The notes below the pieces were generated by a model. It searched no databases, had not been told where the DNA came from, and saw only the letters and a program-made list of their open reading frames with translations. 64,000 nucleotides of DNA from Lineus longissimus. Taxonomy: Eukaryota > Nemertea > Pilidiophora > Heteronemertea > Lineidae. Positions 1 to 11,991 of this stretch are shown piece after piece (position 1 is the stretch's first letter; each line of letters begins with the position of its first letter). The stretch lies in NCBI RefSeq assembly GCF_910592395.1, contig NC_088319.1:12090001-12154000 (forward strand), given 5' to 3'. The translations under genes and the position numbers were made by a program.

Positions 1-960
1 TAAAATTTACATGGGGTCGTCTTTGATCTTCACAATCTTTACTTAAAAATAGAAATTTAATTTCACCTTTTGTGATTTTGTTAAACAAAAATATGGGACT
101 TGGCTGTGGAGTCTATTAAGTTGGCGGTTTTTAGCTGGCTTTGAAAGAGAGTAGGCGTTTTGTTTCCTTCTCCCAATCTCTCGGTTATTATTTCTTTTGC
201 AATTTTCCGAAAACTCATAAAAATCTGCGCAATTTCTGCCCGATGAGATTATTGCGCAATAACTATGTTTTGGCAGATACACTACTAAAGTCGTGTCGAG
301 GGTGGTACAAGAGGGCGGCAGGGGCAAGATCAAAATAAAATGTGTTTTTGACCATGATTTGGCCGAAACACTTCTAAATGTGTTATGTTGCCCATACCCC
401 CACAAATTTGATGATGTCAGTATATACATTGTACCAGCAGGGTTGTACATGTACACTAGAAAAAAAAGGGATTAAGGGCATCATACTATGTTTAGCACAG
501 GGGTTAAACAGCTGTTTAGCGCGGGAGGCGATTGGCCGTAATCGCAAAGGCTGCTCTCAGCAGCTCGCGTGGCTTTCCAACTGGGCTTAGCGCGCTTATA
601 TCAACAGACCAGACCTGAAAGGTTATCTTCGAATGTGATGTAAACCCATCTTAATGGTCCAGCAGTAACTTTACCTGAGTTTCCGTACTTATAAATATCG
701 AAATGACACAGCTCTGCAGTCTTTGGACGCCATCTTTGATCATGTGACTGTTCATTTCTGTACCTGTGTTTGCAGTGTGTTTGGTTTACTGAACATTTCG
801 CGAAACAAACCTCAGTTTTGTTGAACATAGAGTGGGACAAACAAAGCCCATCAATAATGTATCAGCATTCCCAATTCTGACAACTCCAAACCAAATAAAG
901 CACCGCACTATATCTGCTGCGCCGCTTCTAAAGTGGCAACGCAGTCGCTTCATTCGCCAT
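1..960. other. intergenic, no gene recognised
   Basis: No open reading frame here has a recognisable domain, and the short frames overlap one another on both strands. No repeat structure stands out apart from simple A/T runs. It lies upstream of a possible TATA promoter near 973. Confidence 0.5.
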
Positions 961-972
961 TTAAGCAGAGGT

Positions 973-1175
973 TATAAATAATGGTGCTCAATGACTGCCG
1001 GAGAGCGCTGAGTGAACACTTGATGTGATCTGGCTTTCAACTCTGAATGCGATGAACGTCAGCGAATAAAGTTCTGCAGCAGACGCCCGAAGATCATAAC
1101 TCAGTTACTTCGGATAAACAATTCTCTGATACATACTGGATCTGTTGGCTTTTATCGAACCTTCACTGGCTTTCG
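973..1175 (+). promoter_or_regulatory. possible TATA promoter and non-coding first exon
   Basis: TATAAATA lies at 973-980. About 195 bases further on, a good splice donor (TTTCG|GTGAGT) falls at 1175/1176. The stretch between has no convincing reading frame, so it could be an untranslated first exon of a plus-strand gene. The next coding exon on this strand is the sulfotransferase exon at 10965, but nothing in the sequence ties the two together. TATA-like sequence also occurs by chance in AT-rich DNA. Confidence 0.25.
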
Positions 1176-1410
1176 GTGAGTTTCATTGATTATTTCGTTC
1201 ATTCCTTATCAATCATTAATCAACCAAAAGACATTCAACTTTCTTTAACCTAAAATTTAAAAACAAATAGGGTCTATTGCTGTCGGGAACTTTGACAAGC
1301 GCTTGATGAAACTTTATCGTGTCACTCAGAATTGGTTTATTCCATTCTTTGTACATACGTGTACTTATTCACTCGAATTAAAAATGACCACTGAAATATG
1401 AAAGAACGCT

Positions 1411-1487
1411 ACTTAAAGGGATACGCCGTTCTTAATTACTAGACGTAGTGCATTGTGCATACGAATTCGCTGAAACTTTGCATATAC
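1411..1487 (-). repeat. interspersed repeat, GGCGTACCCCTTTAA family, copy 1
   Basis: Read on the minus strand, this stretch carries GCAAAGTTTCAGCGAATTCG, an inexact CACTACG-like block, and ends with AACGGCGTATCCCTTTAAGT. The same ordered blocks recur at 7795-7925, 18075-18200, 21010-21085 and 54560-54675, with a terminal fragment at 15605-15635. It looks like a short non-autonomous element; no coding capacity is seen. Confidence 0.6.
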
Positions 1488-1680
1488 AGGGTGGTCCAGA
1501 AAAAACGCAACCGGATACTTCGACTACCAGGGGGTTAAAGCCATTGATTATCAGTGGGAATCTTTCTAGAAGAAGATTGATACAAAGATCGACCGATTCC
1601 CTTCTGCAGTTTTTGTTGTAGAGAAGTTTTTGTGAATCAAGGTTGGAATCCCTTCGCCAGGTTTATGCTTACACGACCAT
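1486..1680. other. possible mobile-element end (TATACAGGGTGG)
   Basis: The sequence begins with TATACAGGGTGGTCCAGAAA, a start often seen at ends of mariner-like and other short elements (recalled from family knowledge). A related start, TATACAGGGTGTC, lies on the minus strand near 43612. No matching second end was found beside either, so both are only possible element termini. Confidence 0.25.
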
Positions 1681-2809
1681 TTAGCGGCGGATTTGTCGAC
1701 GGTATGGTATACTTTTCGTGACTGACATCTTTAAAGTTCTAAGCTCGAGTGGGCACGGAACACAATTGATGATCTCGTGATCATTTCGATCATTCCGATC
1801 TCGTTTTATCTTGTTTTGACGAAGTTTGCATGATTTGAAAATGGATTCGAATGACATTTCGTTTCTTCGCAAATGTTGTACACATCTGTATCACAGTTTA
1901 CAAAAACATTTTTCTAAAACATTTTCAAACGTTTCTGCTCTTATATGTATTTGTTGATTTGTATGTGTTATAAGTGGCACCTATACACTATAGTGAGCTT
2001 ATGAAGGCTTATGAGACACAATTTACAAGTTACACCGGCATGCTTTATCAATCATTATATAAGTCGACTCAGTCCAAAATATATACACGTATCACGTGTC
2101 ACCAAATTATATGATTCGCCAGCGTAAGGAGGCTTATGAGATAATGATAATTAATTCTCGGTTTGAATAAGATGGCCGTCAGTCTCAGGCACACGCAATT
2201 CGTGTGCCAAGGCCAGACGGCCCATCTTACCTTAGAGTACTCGAAGATTTTACTGATGGGAGCATATTAAAATGTGGAATTATTAGTATGGCACGGCGAG
2301 TTGAAGTATACCCGGCCAGCCGTCAAATTATTTTTTTAAATCATGTGATGTCCTTTGCCAGTCACCGTTGCTCACAAACAGAGCAGAAGGCGTTTGATTC
2401 TATACCCACATAAATTTTATAAATATGACGGTATGTATTTTTGAGTAATTCAAACCTGTCGCGGGGATAGGTCCATTTAATTCCAGTAATGTGGAAATAA
2501 TTTTTTATTTCATCCCCATCAAATAAGTAGAGCAAAATCGCTAACAAGGGAAAGCCACAATTTACAAGACTTGTATGTCATCTGCTCAATGAATATAAAA
2601 TGCGTCGTAAATGTCCGTTGAGTATATCGTCGCTCTGAATGACAGAATGAGCGATGACTAACTGGCAGAATATCACTGGGAGCCTATTTGGTTCACCAGT
2701 TACGAGCAGTTGCCGAGTTAAGTCTTAGTTAGCAAGCGCTTTTCCGTGGGCTGTTGCTTGTTAAAAATGCTTCAGCATCCCCATTCTGAGAAAATCGGGG
2801 GTTGATGTT

Positions 2810-2915
2810 CGAGAAAAAAAACATGCCCAGCTGTCGGAATGGAGCAGAGGCAACATCAGCGCCGGTCACCTCTGAGATCCCGGGTTCGATTCCCGGTCGG
2901 GTCGGTCCCGTTGCA
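2810..2915 (+). repeat. degenerate tRNA-derived SINE head
   Basis: A Pol III B-box-like run (GGTTCGATTCC) sits in a stem context (CCCGG ... CCGG) at about 2881-2900. It is preceded by an anticodon-arm-like stretch, AGCGCCGGTCACCTCTGAGA. The upstream half does not fold into a proper D-arm and acceptor stem, so this is not a functional tRNA gene. It is best read as the head of an old tRNA-derived SINE. Confidence 0.4.
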
Positions 2916-2989
2916 CGTGATAGAGAGGGTGACTGTCTTCGACAACATAGGTTTCTTCAGTCCTGGTTTCAGGCCCCCTGTCGTCAGAA

Positions 2990-3255
2990 ACTAGAACTTT
3001 TCGATGGATTATCAAATATGCCTATAGTTGCATATTCTCAATCTAACGTATTCTTGATAAATCCAATATCATGCAACTTACCTGACGACCAATTAAATTG
3101 GCAGTTCATTTCAATGGGAGCCGATTTCTCTTTTTCATGCCCTCTACCGTCAACAAGTAGAACTATGTTCCGGATTATGAGATCAATACGTATAGTTGCA
3201 TATTCTCACTCTTACTTATTCTTGGTAGATCCAATATCGCCGAGCTTACCGGTCA
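2990..3255 (+). repeat. diverged tandem duplication, ~170-bp unit
   Basis: Two diverged copies are seen: about 2990-3085 and 3158-3255. Both contain ATAGTTGCATATTCTCA followed by TATTCTTG and ATCCAATATC and then CTTACC. The long frame running across this stretch (2802-3278) comes from the repeat and is not convincing as a gene. Confidence 0.6.
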
Positions 3256-3844
3256 ATTCAATATTTTCGTCCTGCTAATTCCTCAGTTCTTCGCGGTGAC
3301 ACGGGGTGTCTTAGCTTGATACCTGTCAACGGCCAAACTACTCAGAATCGTGCCTAATGATGTCCCATGTCATGAATTGACCATATTCTATGATATTCTA
3401 CGATATTCTGTCAGCACGATGCCGGGCCATTCATAGTTGATGCAATTTATTAAGGAGGAAATGGCCGAGTCATGCTCGGAGGAATAAATGGAATTAAAAT
3501 AGCTTGATCAATATGCATTATGTCAGATATCATACGTGTTGGGTCAATATTCACCAATCAAAGGTAGATCATATTGATAAGGTTCCATGGTCATACTTGA
3601 TGCAAGAAGCAGCACGCACCACCTTCTTTTATTGACCCATATAATGGGTACTTTTGCTACTTACCGGTGTACCAATTTTACCTGCTTTTACCAGCCCCGG
3701 AAACGGCACGATATACCTTCGCTCAGACGAAATTGCGGCAATGAGGGTTCCGTAAACGAAAAAGTGGCCTCTTATGTAGAGCCTCGTTTTTTGCTAAAAG
3801 TTGGTGCATAGTCCGCATTTTTTGCCCGCGGTTTAGCATTAAAA

Positions 3845-3940
3845 GTGTAATACTATATAGTGGCGGCGTGTGGTGGGAAGGAGGGGTACTATCCTTCTGG
3901 CTTGGTAAATTCCACGGCCAAGTTGTCCCCTTAAATTAAT
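3845..3940 (+). repeat. interspersed repeat, TAGTGGCGGCG family, copy 1 (fragment)
   Basis: This is a fragment of an element whose longer copies lie at 8275-8585 and, inverted, at 30068-30385. Shared blocks are TAATACTA followed by GTGGCGGCG, GGAGGGG-ACTA-CCT-CTGG and AAATTCCACG-C-AAGT-GTCCC. Only about the first 100 bases of the family are present. Confidence 0.55.
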
Positions 3941-4259
3941 CTGGCATGGACTGCAGATAGAATGACACTGTATTCTACCAAGACCACAACTCTGCTGGAC
4001 ACGGAAATTACCCCTGCCATTTTTCTATAAAACTTGCGTATTGATGCAATTTCTGTGCTCAGACTCATAGAACCAAATTGATTTTTCACGTTTGGCTATT
4101 TACCCATTAATTCAGATGATTTAGTGGTTATTTTTATTCTCCTCTGCTCATCAAGTGAGGCAGAATTATCGAAAGGACTATTATTTTTGAGAGAAAAAAA
4201 TGTTGTTTAGTGCTTCGTGTATCAAAAGTCCAGTAACTGAGAGGAAATGCTTCATTTTT

Positions 4260-4310
4260 AGCTCACCTCTTAGCAGAGGTGAGCTTATCCCATACCGTGG
4301 CGTCCGTCGT

Positions 4311-4363
<53 letters not shown>

Positions 4364-5290
4364 CGTCGTCCGTTAGCAGGGCACGTTTCGTAACTGTTAG
4401 AGCTATTGAGTTGAAACTTGGTACACATGTACCCTTATGTAATGACACCTTGGAGACCAAGTTTCGGTCCGATTCGTTTCATGGTTTGGCCACCAGGGGG
4501 CCAAACGTTAAAAGTAAAAATATGCAATATCTCCCTTAATAGTAGTCGGGAAATTTTGAAAAAAATATGGTAGGTACTTCTAGCAAAGGTGCATCATATA
4601 TCCTCCGGGTTTTTGATTTGACCTCCTTTTCAAGGTCACAGAGGTCAAATGGTGTAAATTGGCCGTTAGGATGTAACGATGGCACGTTTCTAAACTGCAA
4701 TGACTATTGATACCAAATTTGGTACACATTTACCCCTTAGTCAGGTGATCTCAGGGAACAAAGTTTGGTCCAATATGATTCACCACTTGACCACCAGGGG
4801 GCAAAATCCAAAAACCTTAAAAATGTGATTATTCCTTAACTTCTTGCCCGATTGCCACCAATTTGATATCATGGGTACATCTAACCACCATACAGTATAT
4901 GTCACACAGGTTTTTAATTTGACCTTCTTGTCAAGGTCACAGAGGTCAAATGGCATAAATTCGCCGTCAGGCCGTAACTATGGCACGTTTCTTAACTGCA
5001 ATGACTATTGATCACAAATTAAGTACACATGGACCCCTTGGTCAGGTGATCTCAGGTACCGAAGTTTGGTCCGATCTGATTTGCCGTTTGGCCTCCAGGG
5101 AGGGGGCCAAATCCTAAATTCTTCAAAATGCCATTATTCCTAGTAATGACTTGCCCGATTGGCACCAATTTTATATCATAGGTACATCTAATTCTAACAA
5201 CCATTCAATGTGTCACCCGGGTCTTCTTTGATTTGACCTACTTTTCAAGGTCACAGAGGTCGAATGTACTGTAAATTGGCCATTTTGGGG
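4260..5290 (+). repeat. palindrome + (CGT)n + three ~300-bp tandem units
   Basis: The block opens with a perfect 11-bp palindrome (AGCTCACCTCT/AGAGGTGAGCT, 4260-4285) and a (CGT)n tract at 4301-4373. Three tandem units of about 300 bp follow, starting near 4380, 4680 and 4980. Each carries GGCACGTTTC, GGTACACAT or AGTACACAT, a CCACCAGGGGG-like run, TTGACCT and CAAGGTCACAGAGGTC. The arginine-rich frames on both strands here are translations of the triplet repeat. This looks like a composite repetitive element. Confidence 0.75.
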
Positions 5291-5299
5291 AAATTGTAA

Positions 5300-7790
5300 T
5301 TGCTTGGACCTACATCAAACCTAACACTACATGACACAATACCATGCTCTTTATCCATCTTTCCTCCACATGAGGTGAGCACAATGGCCCTGGCCATTTC
5401 ATTTAAAACTTCGCGCAGGTTGTTCAATGCGATTGTACAATAACACAAGCACAGGGGTTTTATTGGCCAATTTCTCTGTCGGCCAATGTGCGTGCTTACG
5501 GCTGAGACCAGACAGGTCAATCTTCCATTGTCGTGATGTCGCCTTCGACCTCTCCACAACTTTGTCATAATGCGCGCTCGACCGCCGGTCTTGCCCGTCC
5601 CACTATACAGCGGATCGGACTCTATTTCAATTGAATAAATACGCACTAATCATTAAAAGCTCCACCGGAATGCAAATGGGCAATGCCCATTGTGATGGCC
5701 ACATGGTAACCCCGATTACTGTTCTATCGCCAGGAAATGAATATGTTTGCAATTCATGCTACCCCAGCACCTCGCATGATCAACTTGATGTCAATGATGC
5801 CAATGTTGCTTGCGATGACATGGGAATTGCTGGAAACACGCGAGGACAATGATAGCTGACTTGATCAGTTATGACAGTCCCGCGGAGTTACAAGTGAACA
5901 GGATTGGGCAGGTATCGATCCGCTTCGGCCGGAGACCGATCAATGACCCCGCTTCTGTTAATACCCCGGACTAGGACAGGTGGGCAGGCTCACACCCCTG
6001 GGTCTCACTTGGTGTATCGATTTGGTCTCGTCGTCCACTTGTGCCTATATATATAGTCCAAACATCTCCAGGTTTTCGGAAAGCCTGGACGATGATGCTA
6101 AAGTCTTCCCGATCCGACTATGGCCGGTTCGATGACAGCAGCAGGGCCCTACCTAATCTCCCAATGAAAGGATAGCTAGCATTTGCTTTCAATTAATATT
6201 TGAAACCCTCTGGGTGCACCAACTCCAGAAAAGGATTAGAACAGACCAGGATTTGAAGGACACGACTGCCATGACACTGACATGTAAATATCGGTTGCTG
6301 AATCCATTGACGAGGATCCTTTTGTTGTGCTTTGGGAGCACAGCGCGTTGACTCCAGCAGCCACATGGCTTGCAACTTCATGAGATCAGGCAACGAACAT
6401 CGGCATCGCCGTGATCAGATGGGCGAACAATCGATCTATTTCCGTCACGCCAACAAGTCATCGATCTCGCCTCATGATGAGAGGAGCCCCATCGATAAAT
6501 AGTCCTTAACCCAAGACGACAACCCTTGTACCGATAATATCAGCTTCGGGCAAACTGCTGGAAGAATGACTTCAAACAACGCATTGATATCAGCTCATTA
6601 GGCTCAACTTCGTAAAGGAGGAGGCAAATCCCGGTATATAGAAGTATCGTCGCAGTGGCGAACTTAAGGTTGATCAGGGCCCGGTTCTCTCAAACAAGTT
6701 ACTGATTCTCCTTTGGTTAAGCCATGGGTGTATAGCACTGCATCCGTGATCAAACGTTGGCTCATGAGAAAACGGCAGACCAAAACACACTTTAGGAAAC
6801 ATCGGACCAAGGAAACACGGGACGCAGGGAACATATAGAACCAGGGGAACTTACATGTAGATACGCACCCTTCTGCAGAGTTTTCTCTGAAGAGTGGGCA
6901 GCATCATAATAACGTGCTGTTCTGCAATTGAAGTCGCCGCTCGGAGATTGTGTCAATTTAGAGTCATTTATTTTGTACTTTTCATTCTTCCCATAAAACC
7001 AATCACCGCTCTCCCATATGTTGCCGCGCAATCGCTTAGTTCGAACGACCAGCGGTGAAGAATACCAGGAGAAGTGACAACTGCCCTTGTCAACCTTTAC
7101 TAATAATTCATAATCTATGCGCGTGTAAAAGGTACATGTAAATCATATTGGTTTCTGTGGAATGTTATATGAAAAGAAATGGAGAGATAGATCGGGTTAT
7201 ATGGTAAATGTGCAATGGCATAGCATTTCACCAAACTCGAACAGAGGAGAATCACCAAACACGAACAAAGAATGTTCACCGAATCGAACTAGAGTGCAGG
7301 GGCAGAGGATAACAAACAATGTTTTGAAACTTAAATTTGGTATTAGGAAGAAGGGGGAAGCTGAAAACGACCACAAGGTAGGTGTACATCATGAGCCTAC
7401 TCCACTAGCTGGCACTGCCACATTAATTTTCTCTTTTGCTATCGACCTCAAAACATTGAAATTATACCCAATATCAGCCCTGTCTGATAGACAAGCAAAA
7501 GCACCTGAAGAGGGACATCCTCGAAAACCAGAGTCAGTCATAGTCGCCCCCTCCTCTCGCACAAGCTCGGTGCCGAGTGTTGGCCTGAGGCTCAGGATTG
7601 AAGAGGGGTTGTTCCCGACAAGCCTATGAATTATCGAAATATCGTACACACACCAGCGCTTGCCCATGCAATATCACGCCAGCTTCATCTCATCTGAATA
7701 GCGTGGAAACTCGAAATTCATTCTCACATACACTGTCGCCATTAAATGAGTGTGTACTTAAACTATACTCGACTTTAGCTGCGTTATCAT
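5300..7790. other. intergenic, no gene recognised
   Basis: Only short frames without recognisable domains occur, on both strands. The GC content is somewhat higher around 5.9-6.6 kb. No splice-bounded coding exon could be supported there. Confidence 0.45.
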
Positions 7791-7794
7791 TTCG

Positions 7795-7925
7795 TGCACC
7801 AGTTCAATGGGGTAAGCAGTTCGTAACCACTGGTGGCTGGCCAAGGAAAATAGAAATGCAGTTATACACAATGCCGTAGTGCAGTTATATTTGCCGAAAC
7901 TTGATATAAATAGTATTTGTATATC
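7795..7925 (-). repeat. interspersed repeat, GGCGTACCCCTTTAA family, copy 2
   Basis: The minus strand shows AAGTTTCGGCAAATATAACT, then CACTACGGCATTGTGTATAA and CTGCATTTCTATTTTCCT. These match the copies at 18075 and 54560 in order. The terminal GGCGTACC block is not preserved here. Confidence 0.6.
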
Positions 7926-8274
7926 TGACTCCACAACGGCAATGCTGACATTTACATTTATTACGTGTTTATAAATTTTCAAATTTAATTACAAATTTAA
8001 AATTTTGAACGAAAGGGGTCGGCCTTTAAAAGCGTTGAATATTTCACTGGAGTTAATCGGTTTCAGTAGGCAGGTTTATCTATCTTGCAAAGTAATATGA
8101 TTTGCTTCCAGATTGCTAATGGTCCAAATATAAATAATAAACAATTTGTTGCGGGGAAATGCTGTCGGTCCAAACTCAAGGTTCTGTAAAGGCTTGTAGT
8201 ATATTCCCACAATGTGGTTTCATAGTCGTGCTGGCATCCCAAGGGAGCAAAAAATTTGAATGTGACACCGTCGT

Positions 8275-8590
8275 TGCCTCGAGACTGCCACTCCTAAATT
8301 GACAACTTGTGATGTTTTTGTTTTTGTATACAAAAATGGCTTCCAGCAGGACCACAACGTCACCAAACAGGATCATTGAAAAATCGTTGAACTGCAATAA
8401 ACAGTGTAACCACGAGGACTGCCTGAAATTCACAAGCTATGTCCAAAACTGCCTCGTAACACTGGCGAAAATCGTTATTAGAGATCAGCATTGGTATACT
8501 ACGAGTGGCGACGCATGGTGTCAAGGAGGGGAACTACCCTCCTGGTCAAGTAAATCCCACGCCTAAGTAGTCCCTTTAAAATTGATTCGC
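8275..8590 (+). repeat. interspersed repeat, TAGTGGCGGCG family, copy 2
   Basis: Its reverse complement aligns over about 300 bp with 30068-30385. Shared blocks include GACACCATGCG-CGCCACT, AATAACGATT, GAATTTCAGGCAG, TTTATTGCAGTT-AACGA and GTTGTGGTCCTGCTGGAAG. Both small frames here (opposite strands) arise from the repeat. Confidence 0.7.
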
Positions 8591-8639
8591 AAAAATAACT
8601 TTTTGGTAGTAATTTTTCACTACTTTGGTAGGTTCTTAT

Positions 8640-8770
8640 CACAGCGACTGTAAAATTAGCTGTTTTAACAATATAAGTAGCAATTCTTACCCATTTTGAT
8701 GGTTAGTTTTGACTAATAAATGGTTAGTTTTACTACTATTTTTACTAATTTCACAGTTGGTGCAAGCGGA
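8640..8770. repeat. short inverted repeat
   Basis: ACTGTAAAATTAG near 8649 is mirrored by CTAATTTCACAGT near 8746, with several short TTAGTTTT and ACTAATA runs between. It may be a small fold-back element or a decayed MITE. Confidence 0.35.
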
Positions 8771-8999
8771 ACTACATGTACCAGTTTACATGTAAAATGA
8801 TAAAATGTAGGTATAAACCACTACGGATGTGACACCGGCAGAGAAACAGAAAGCTCACTAACTGTTAACAGTAATTGTGATGCTCATGGTTGTGTATTTA
8901 GTTGAAAATAAACTATTGTTTGGTTCCCAGTATTAGGGGTTGTCATCAGCACAATGACAAGAAATGTTGCTTTTAGTATATTACTGATTGACATTTCAG

Positions 9000-10940
9000 T
9001 TGCCACGAAGTTTGCTCGCACCAAACATTATTTGTACACTAAAAAGGTCAATTCCTAGGCCAGAAGCTTATTCTCTCACGCATCATTCAGGCTTTGTCAT
9101 CACGTTTTGATTAGTATCTTAGATAAAGGCATTGTATATCTTTCGTACAAACTATCCCATTGACAGTTAACAAGACAAATATGGTATCTTGAAGCTAAAC
9201 ATTAGCATGAAACCCACAAGCGGCATGGCGATTTAGCGGAATCTTCGGAAAAGGAGGAATCTGCAGAAAGTGAGGAATCTGCGGAAACTGCGCGGAAATC
9301 GTCTGAGAACTGTATGTGATGATAAATGTATGTAATTGTGTATTTGTGTATTTGTCCACATTAACATCGGAAGTGGTTTTCATTTTTTTAAACAGGGCGA
9401 CATTTCTTGCCTCTAAGTCGCTGTACAAATATCAAAAGTATTTTCAATGAAATTTTATATTTCTTTCAATTCCTATCGTTCCAGAGATCGTTTTATAGAA
9501 GAATAGCAGTCTATTGAAAAGACGAGATGGCTGTACTAAAACGCTTGAAATCTACCTCAAAATACCTCGGATTCCTTGGGTGCGTGCTTTTCGGTCTGCG
9601 TATGTCCAGGATTCACCTCTCCGTCGCGCCAAGCGCGGGCCAGCAAATAACCATGGGCCAACTCTCCCGACAACGCTCCAGGGCAGCACAATCCACTCCA
9701 AGGTAAAATTGGGAAATTTAAGCTATTTTGCCCCCGACTTCCTGTCAAAAGAATTCAGGCCTTGCATAATTCCGTGAGGCGCTCGGAGGAGTCTTAAGAG
9801 TAACCGAAATGGCACAGCACTATGACAAGCATTGAACACCACGCACCAAGAAATCAGTGTCGTCAAAATTACAGACTGATGGGCAAGTGGGTCAGTAGGT
9901 TTAAAATCGGTGATTGCAGATCAGTAGTTCATCCATTAGTTTCTGATAAGGAATGTTGCCGAGGCTAATTGTACGCCAGTTCTCTAAAGAAAGAACCCAT
10001 GGCAATCCAATCATACGCAAAGATCAAAAGGTTTCACATCAAAGTGTCATCTTTTTAAGTACCAATAACCTAACTGGGTATATTGATCCGATGATAGAGA
10101 AAGCTGTAGCTTTTTTTCAGAGGCTCTTAGATCAGGATATCACAAATCCACTCAATTATAACAGCTTTGTAAATCAAAGACATGGCCCTTTTTCAATGTG
10201 TTCGTCATTGACGCTTTTTGTTGCTCCCAAATGAACCCGAATTCCGCTTTCAACCCAAACCGCGATGGATGCTGCAGTATCTTTGGCAATTCCTGTCAAC
10301 GTCGTGTTTTCTGAAGGGCTGAATTGGGAGGCCTGGGTTAAACTTTGCACACATCAGAATATATTGGTTGTAGGTAGCTCCTCAACTTGCTGGAGGGTAA
10401 AAAACCTAGAATCTAAACCCATTCCGAAACTTATTACGTTCCCGAGTTTAACCGTTTAGTGCAAGAAGGTAGATTTTCACTTTTGACAGAGTCAGCTTTG
10501 ACAATCGACTGACAACTACATGTCGGCGTTCTGAATGCGATTCCGCACGAAACAAGCGCTTTTCAGTTTTTGGGAGAGGTGCTCTAACAACAAAAACCAT
10601 ACCAAAAGTTCAAAAAGCGACAAGGGGTTGTAATTCAAATAGACTTTAAATACTTTGAAAGGCATCTATCGATGCCCAGTGTCGTACGCATCCACCATCC
10701 CCGTTTGCGTTGCAGCTTTTGTTTCCCGCTAGCCAGGGGAATACTCAATACAGGCAATCAAGTCGATAACATCATTATAGAGTTTTCAAGCGCGTTCGCC
10801 ATCTGAGCCCAGGTTAGCAACACTGCTGTTGTCGAAAAAATCAAATCAGCGGTCGATTATCAGATTGTAATTGTAACGAGTAGATGTTTTAAACCACTGA
10901 GGATTTAATTTAGATCATATTGTAACATGATACATATTAT
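9000..10940. other. upstream flank of the sulfotransferase exon
   Basis: The transmembrane or signal-anchor exon expected for the sulfotransferase was not found here. A minus-strand frame (9748-9557) contains a weak 2A-like DGEVNPGH, a pattern seen in some non-LTR retroelements. No other domain supports it. Confidence 0.35.
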
Positions 10941-10964
10941 ATAAATGCCGCTTTATACTTTCAG

Positions 10965-11991
10965 AGATACAAATCATTATGATATCGAAAATTGCCGGGG
11001 CCGCGTGAAGAATATCTACTTTCTGAAGACCCACAAGTGTGCCTCTACCACTGTCGCCACCCTCCTCACTCGTTATGCCGTCCAACATAGTCTTACCCTA
11101 GCTTTGCCCTCAGCTGGTCTCAAGGACAAGTATCACATCGGCTGGCCTGCACCTCTGAATCCGCGCCACGTGTTCAAATACAAAGATGGCCGAAAAATCA
11201 ACATCATCGCGCTTCATACAACCTACAACAGGTCCGCAGTCAATGAAATAATGCCCAGACATACGTTGAAAATTGGAATTATTCGGGACCCTTTGACGCA
11301 ATTCTGGTCTGCATTTGATTTTTTTCATTTAGGTAATCTGCCGAATTCGAAAGCAAACGTCACGATACTGACTTATCTCCAGGACCCTATGAAGTATGCG
11401 CGCCCTCTTTTGAGATTTCATGGAAACAGATATTTCAAAAACTTCCTTTTGACCGAATTTGGTTACCCTGATCATGACGTCACAGATATTGAGACTATCC
11501 GTCGATTTGCCAGTGATATATTCAAACAGTTTGATCTCATAATGACGTATGAAAATCTTTATGAATCCGTGGTTTTGATGAGGAGGCTGCTGTGTTGGGA
11601 TTTCAAATCCATTCTCATGACACATTTTCACAAAAATAAAAATTTTCAACAACATCTCGCCGGTAACGAGAAACTACGAGAACTGCATAAATCTTGGAGT
11701 TCGGCAGATTATATATTTTATGAATATTTACAATCAAAATTCCTTGATTCAATCAAAGAACAAGATGACGATTTTGTTGATGAAGTCGAACATTTGAAAA
11801 ATGTTGTCAAAAACTTGGAGTTATTTTGCCATAAGGAGGAAAGACAGAAGTTAGGATTGAAGAAATATATTGTGCCGAAATCCAAATGGAATAAAAAGAT
11901 CGTTATAAGACCTGCAGACTGCCATTTGTATCATATAAAAATTTACGACTATCATAATATGTTGATAGAAACATATGTTGAAAAATATTGA
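10965..11991 (+). CDS. galactose-3-O-sulfotransferase-like enzyme, last exon
   Basis: This looks like a member of the Gal3ST / galactosylceramide sulfotransferase family (Pfam Gal-3-0_sulfotr). These Golgi type II membrane enzymes move sulfate from PAPS to galactose on glycolipids or glycoproteins. The PAPS 5'-phosphosulfate loop is FLKTHKCASTT, about 20 residues into the exon. The 3'-phosphate-binding part is IGIIRDPLTQFWSAFDFF, near residue 105. A polypyrimidine run ending TTTCAG at 10964 marks a splice acceptor, so the exon probably starts at 10965 and not at the in-frame ATG at 10945. The missing first exon should supply the cytoplasmic tail and membrane anchor. The frame runs uninterrupted to TGA at 11989-11991, and the C-terminal part is lysine-rich. 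A possible ATTAAA poly(A) signal lies about 95 bases downstream. The family call is firm; the exact acceptor is unknown. Confidence 0.85.

Noticed and set aside
2802-3278. A 158-codon frame as a gene
   Set aside because: It spans a tRNA-like fragment and a tandem duplication and shows no domain.
4263-4539. Arginine-rich frames on both strands
   Set aside because: They translate the (CGT)n tract; both strands are open because the repeat has no stop codon in those frames.
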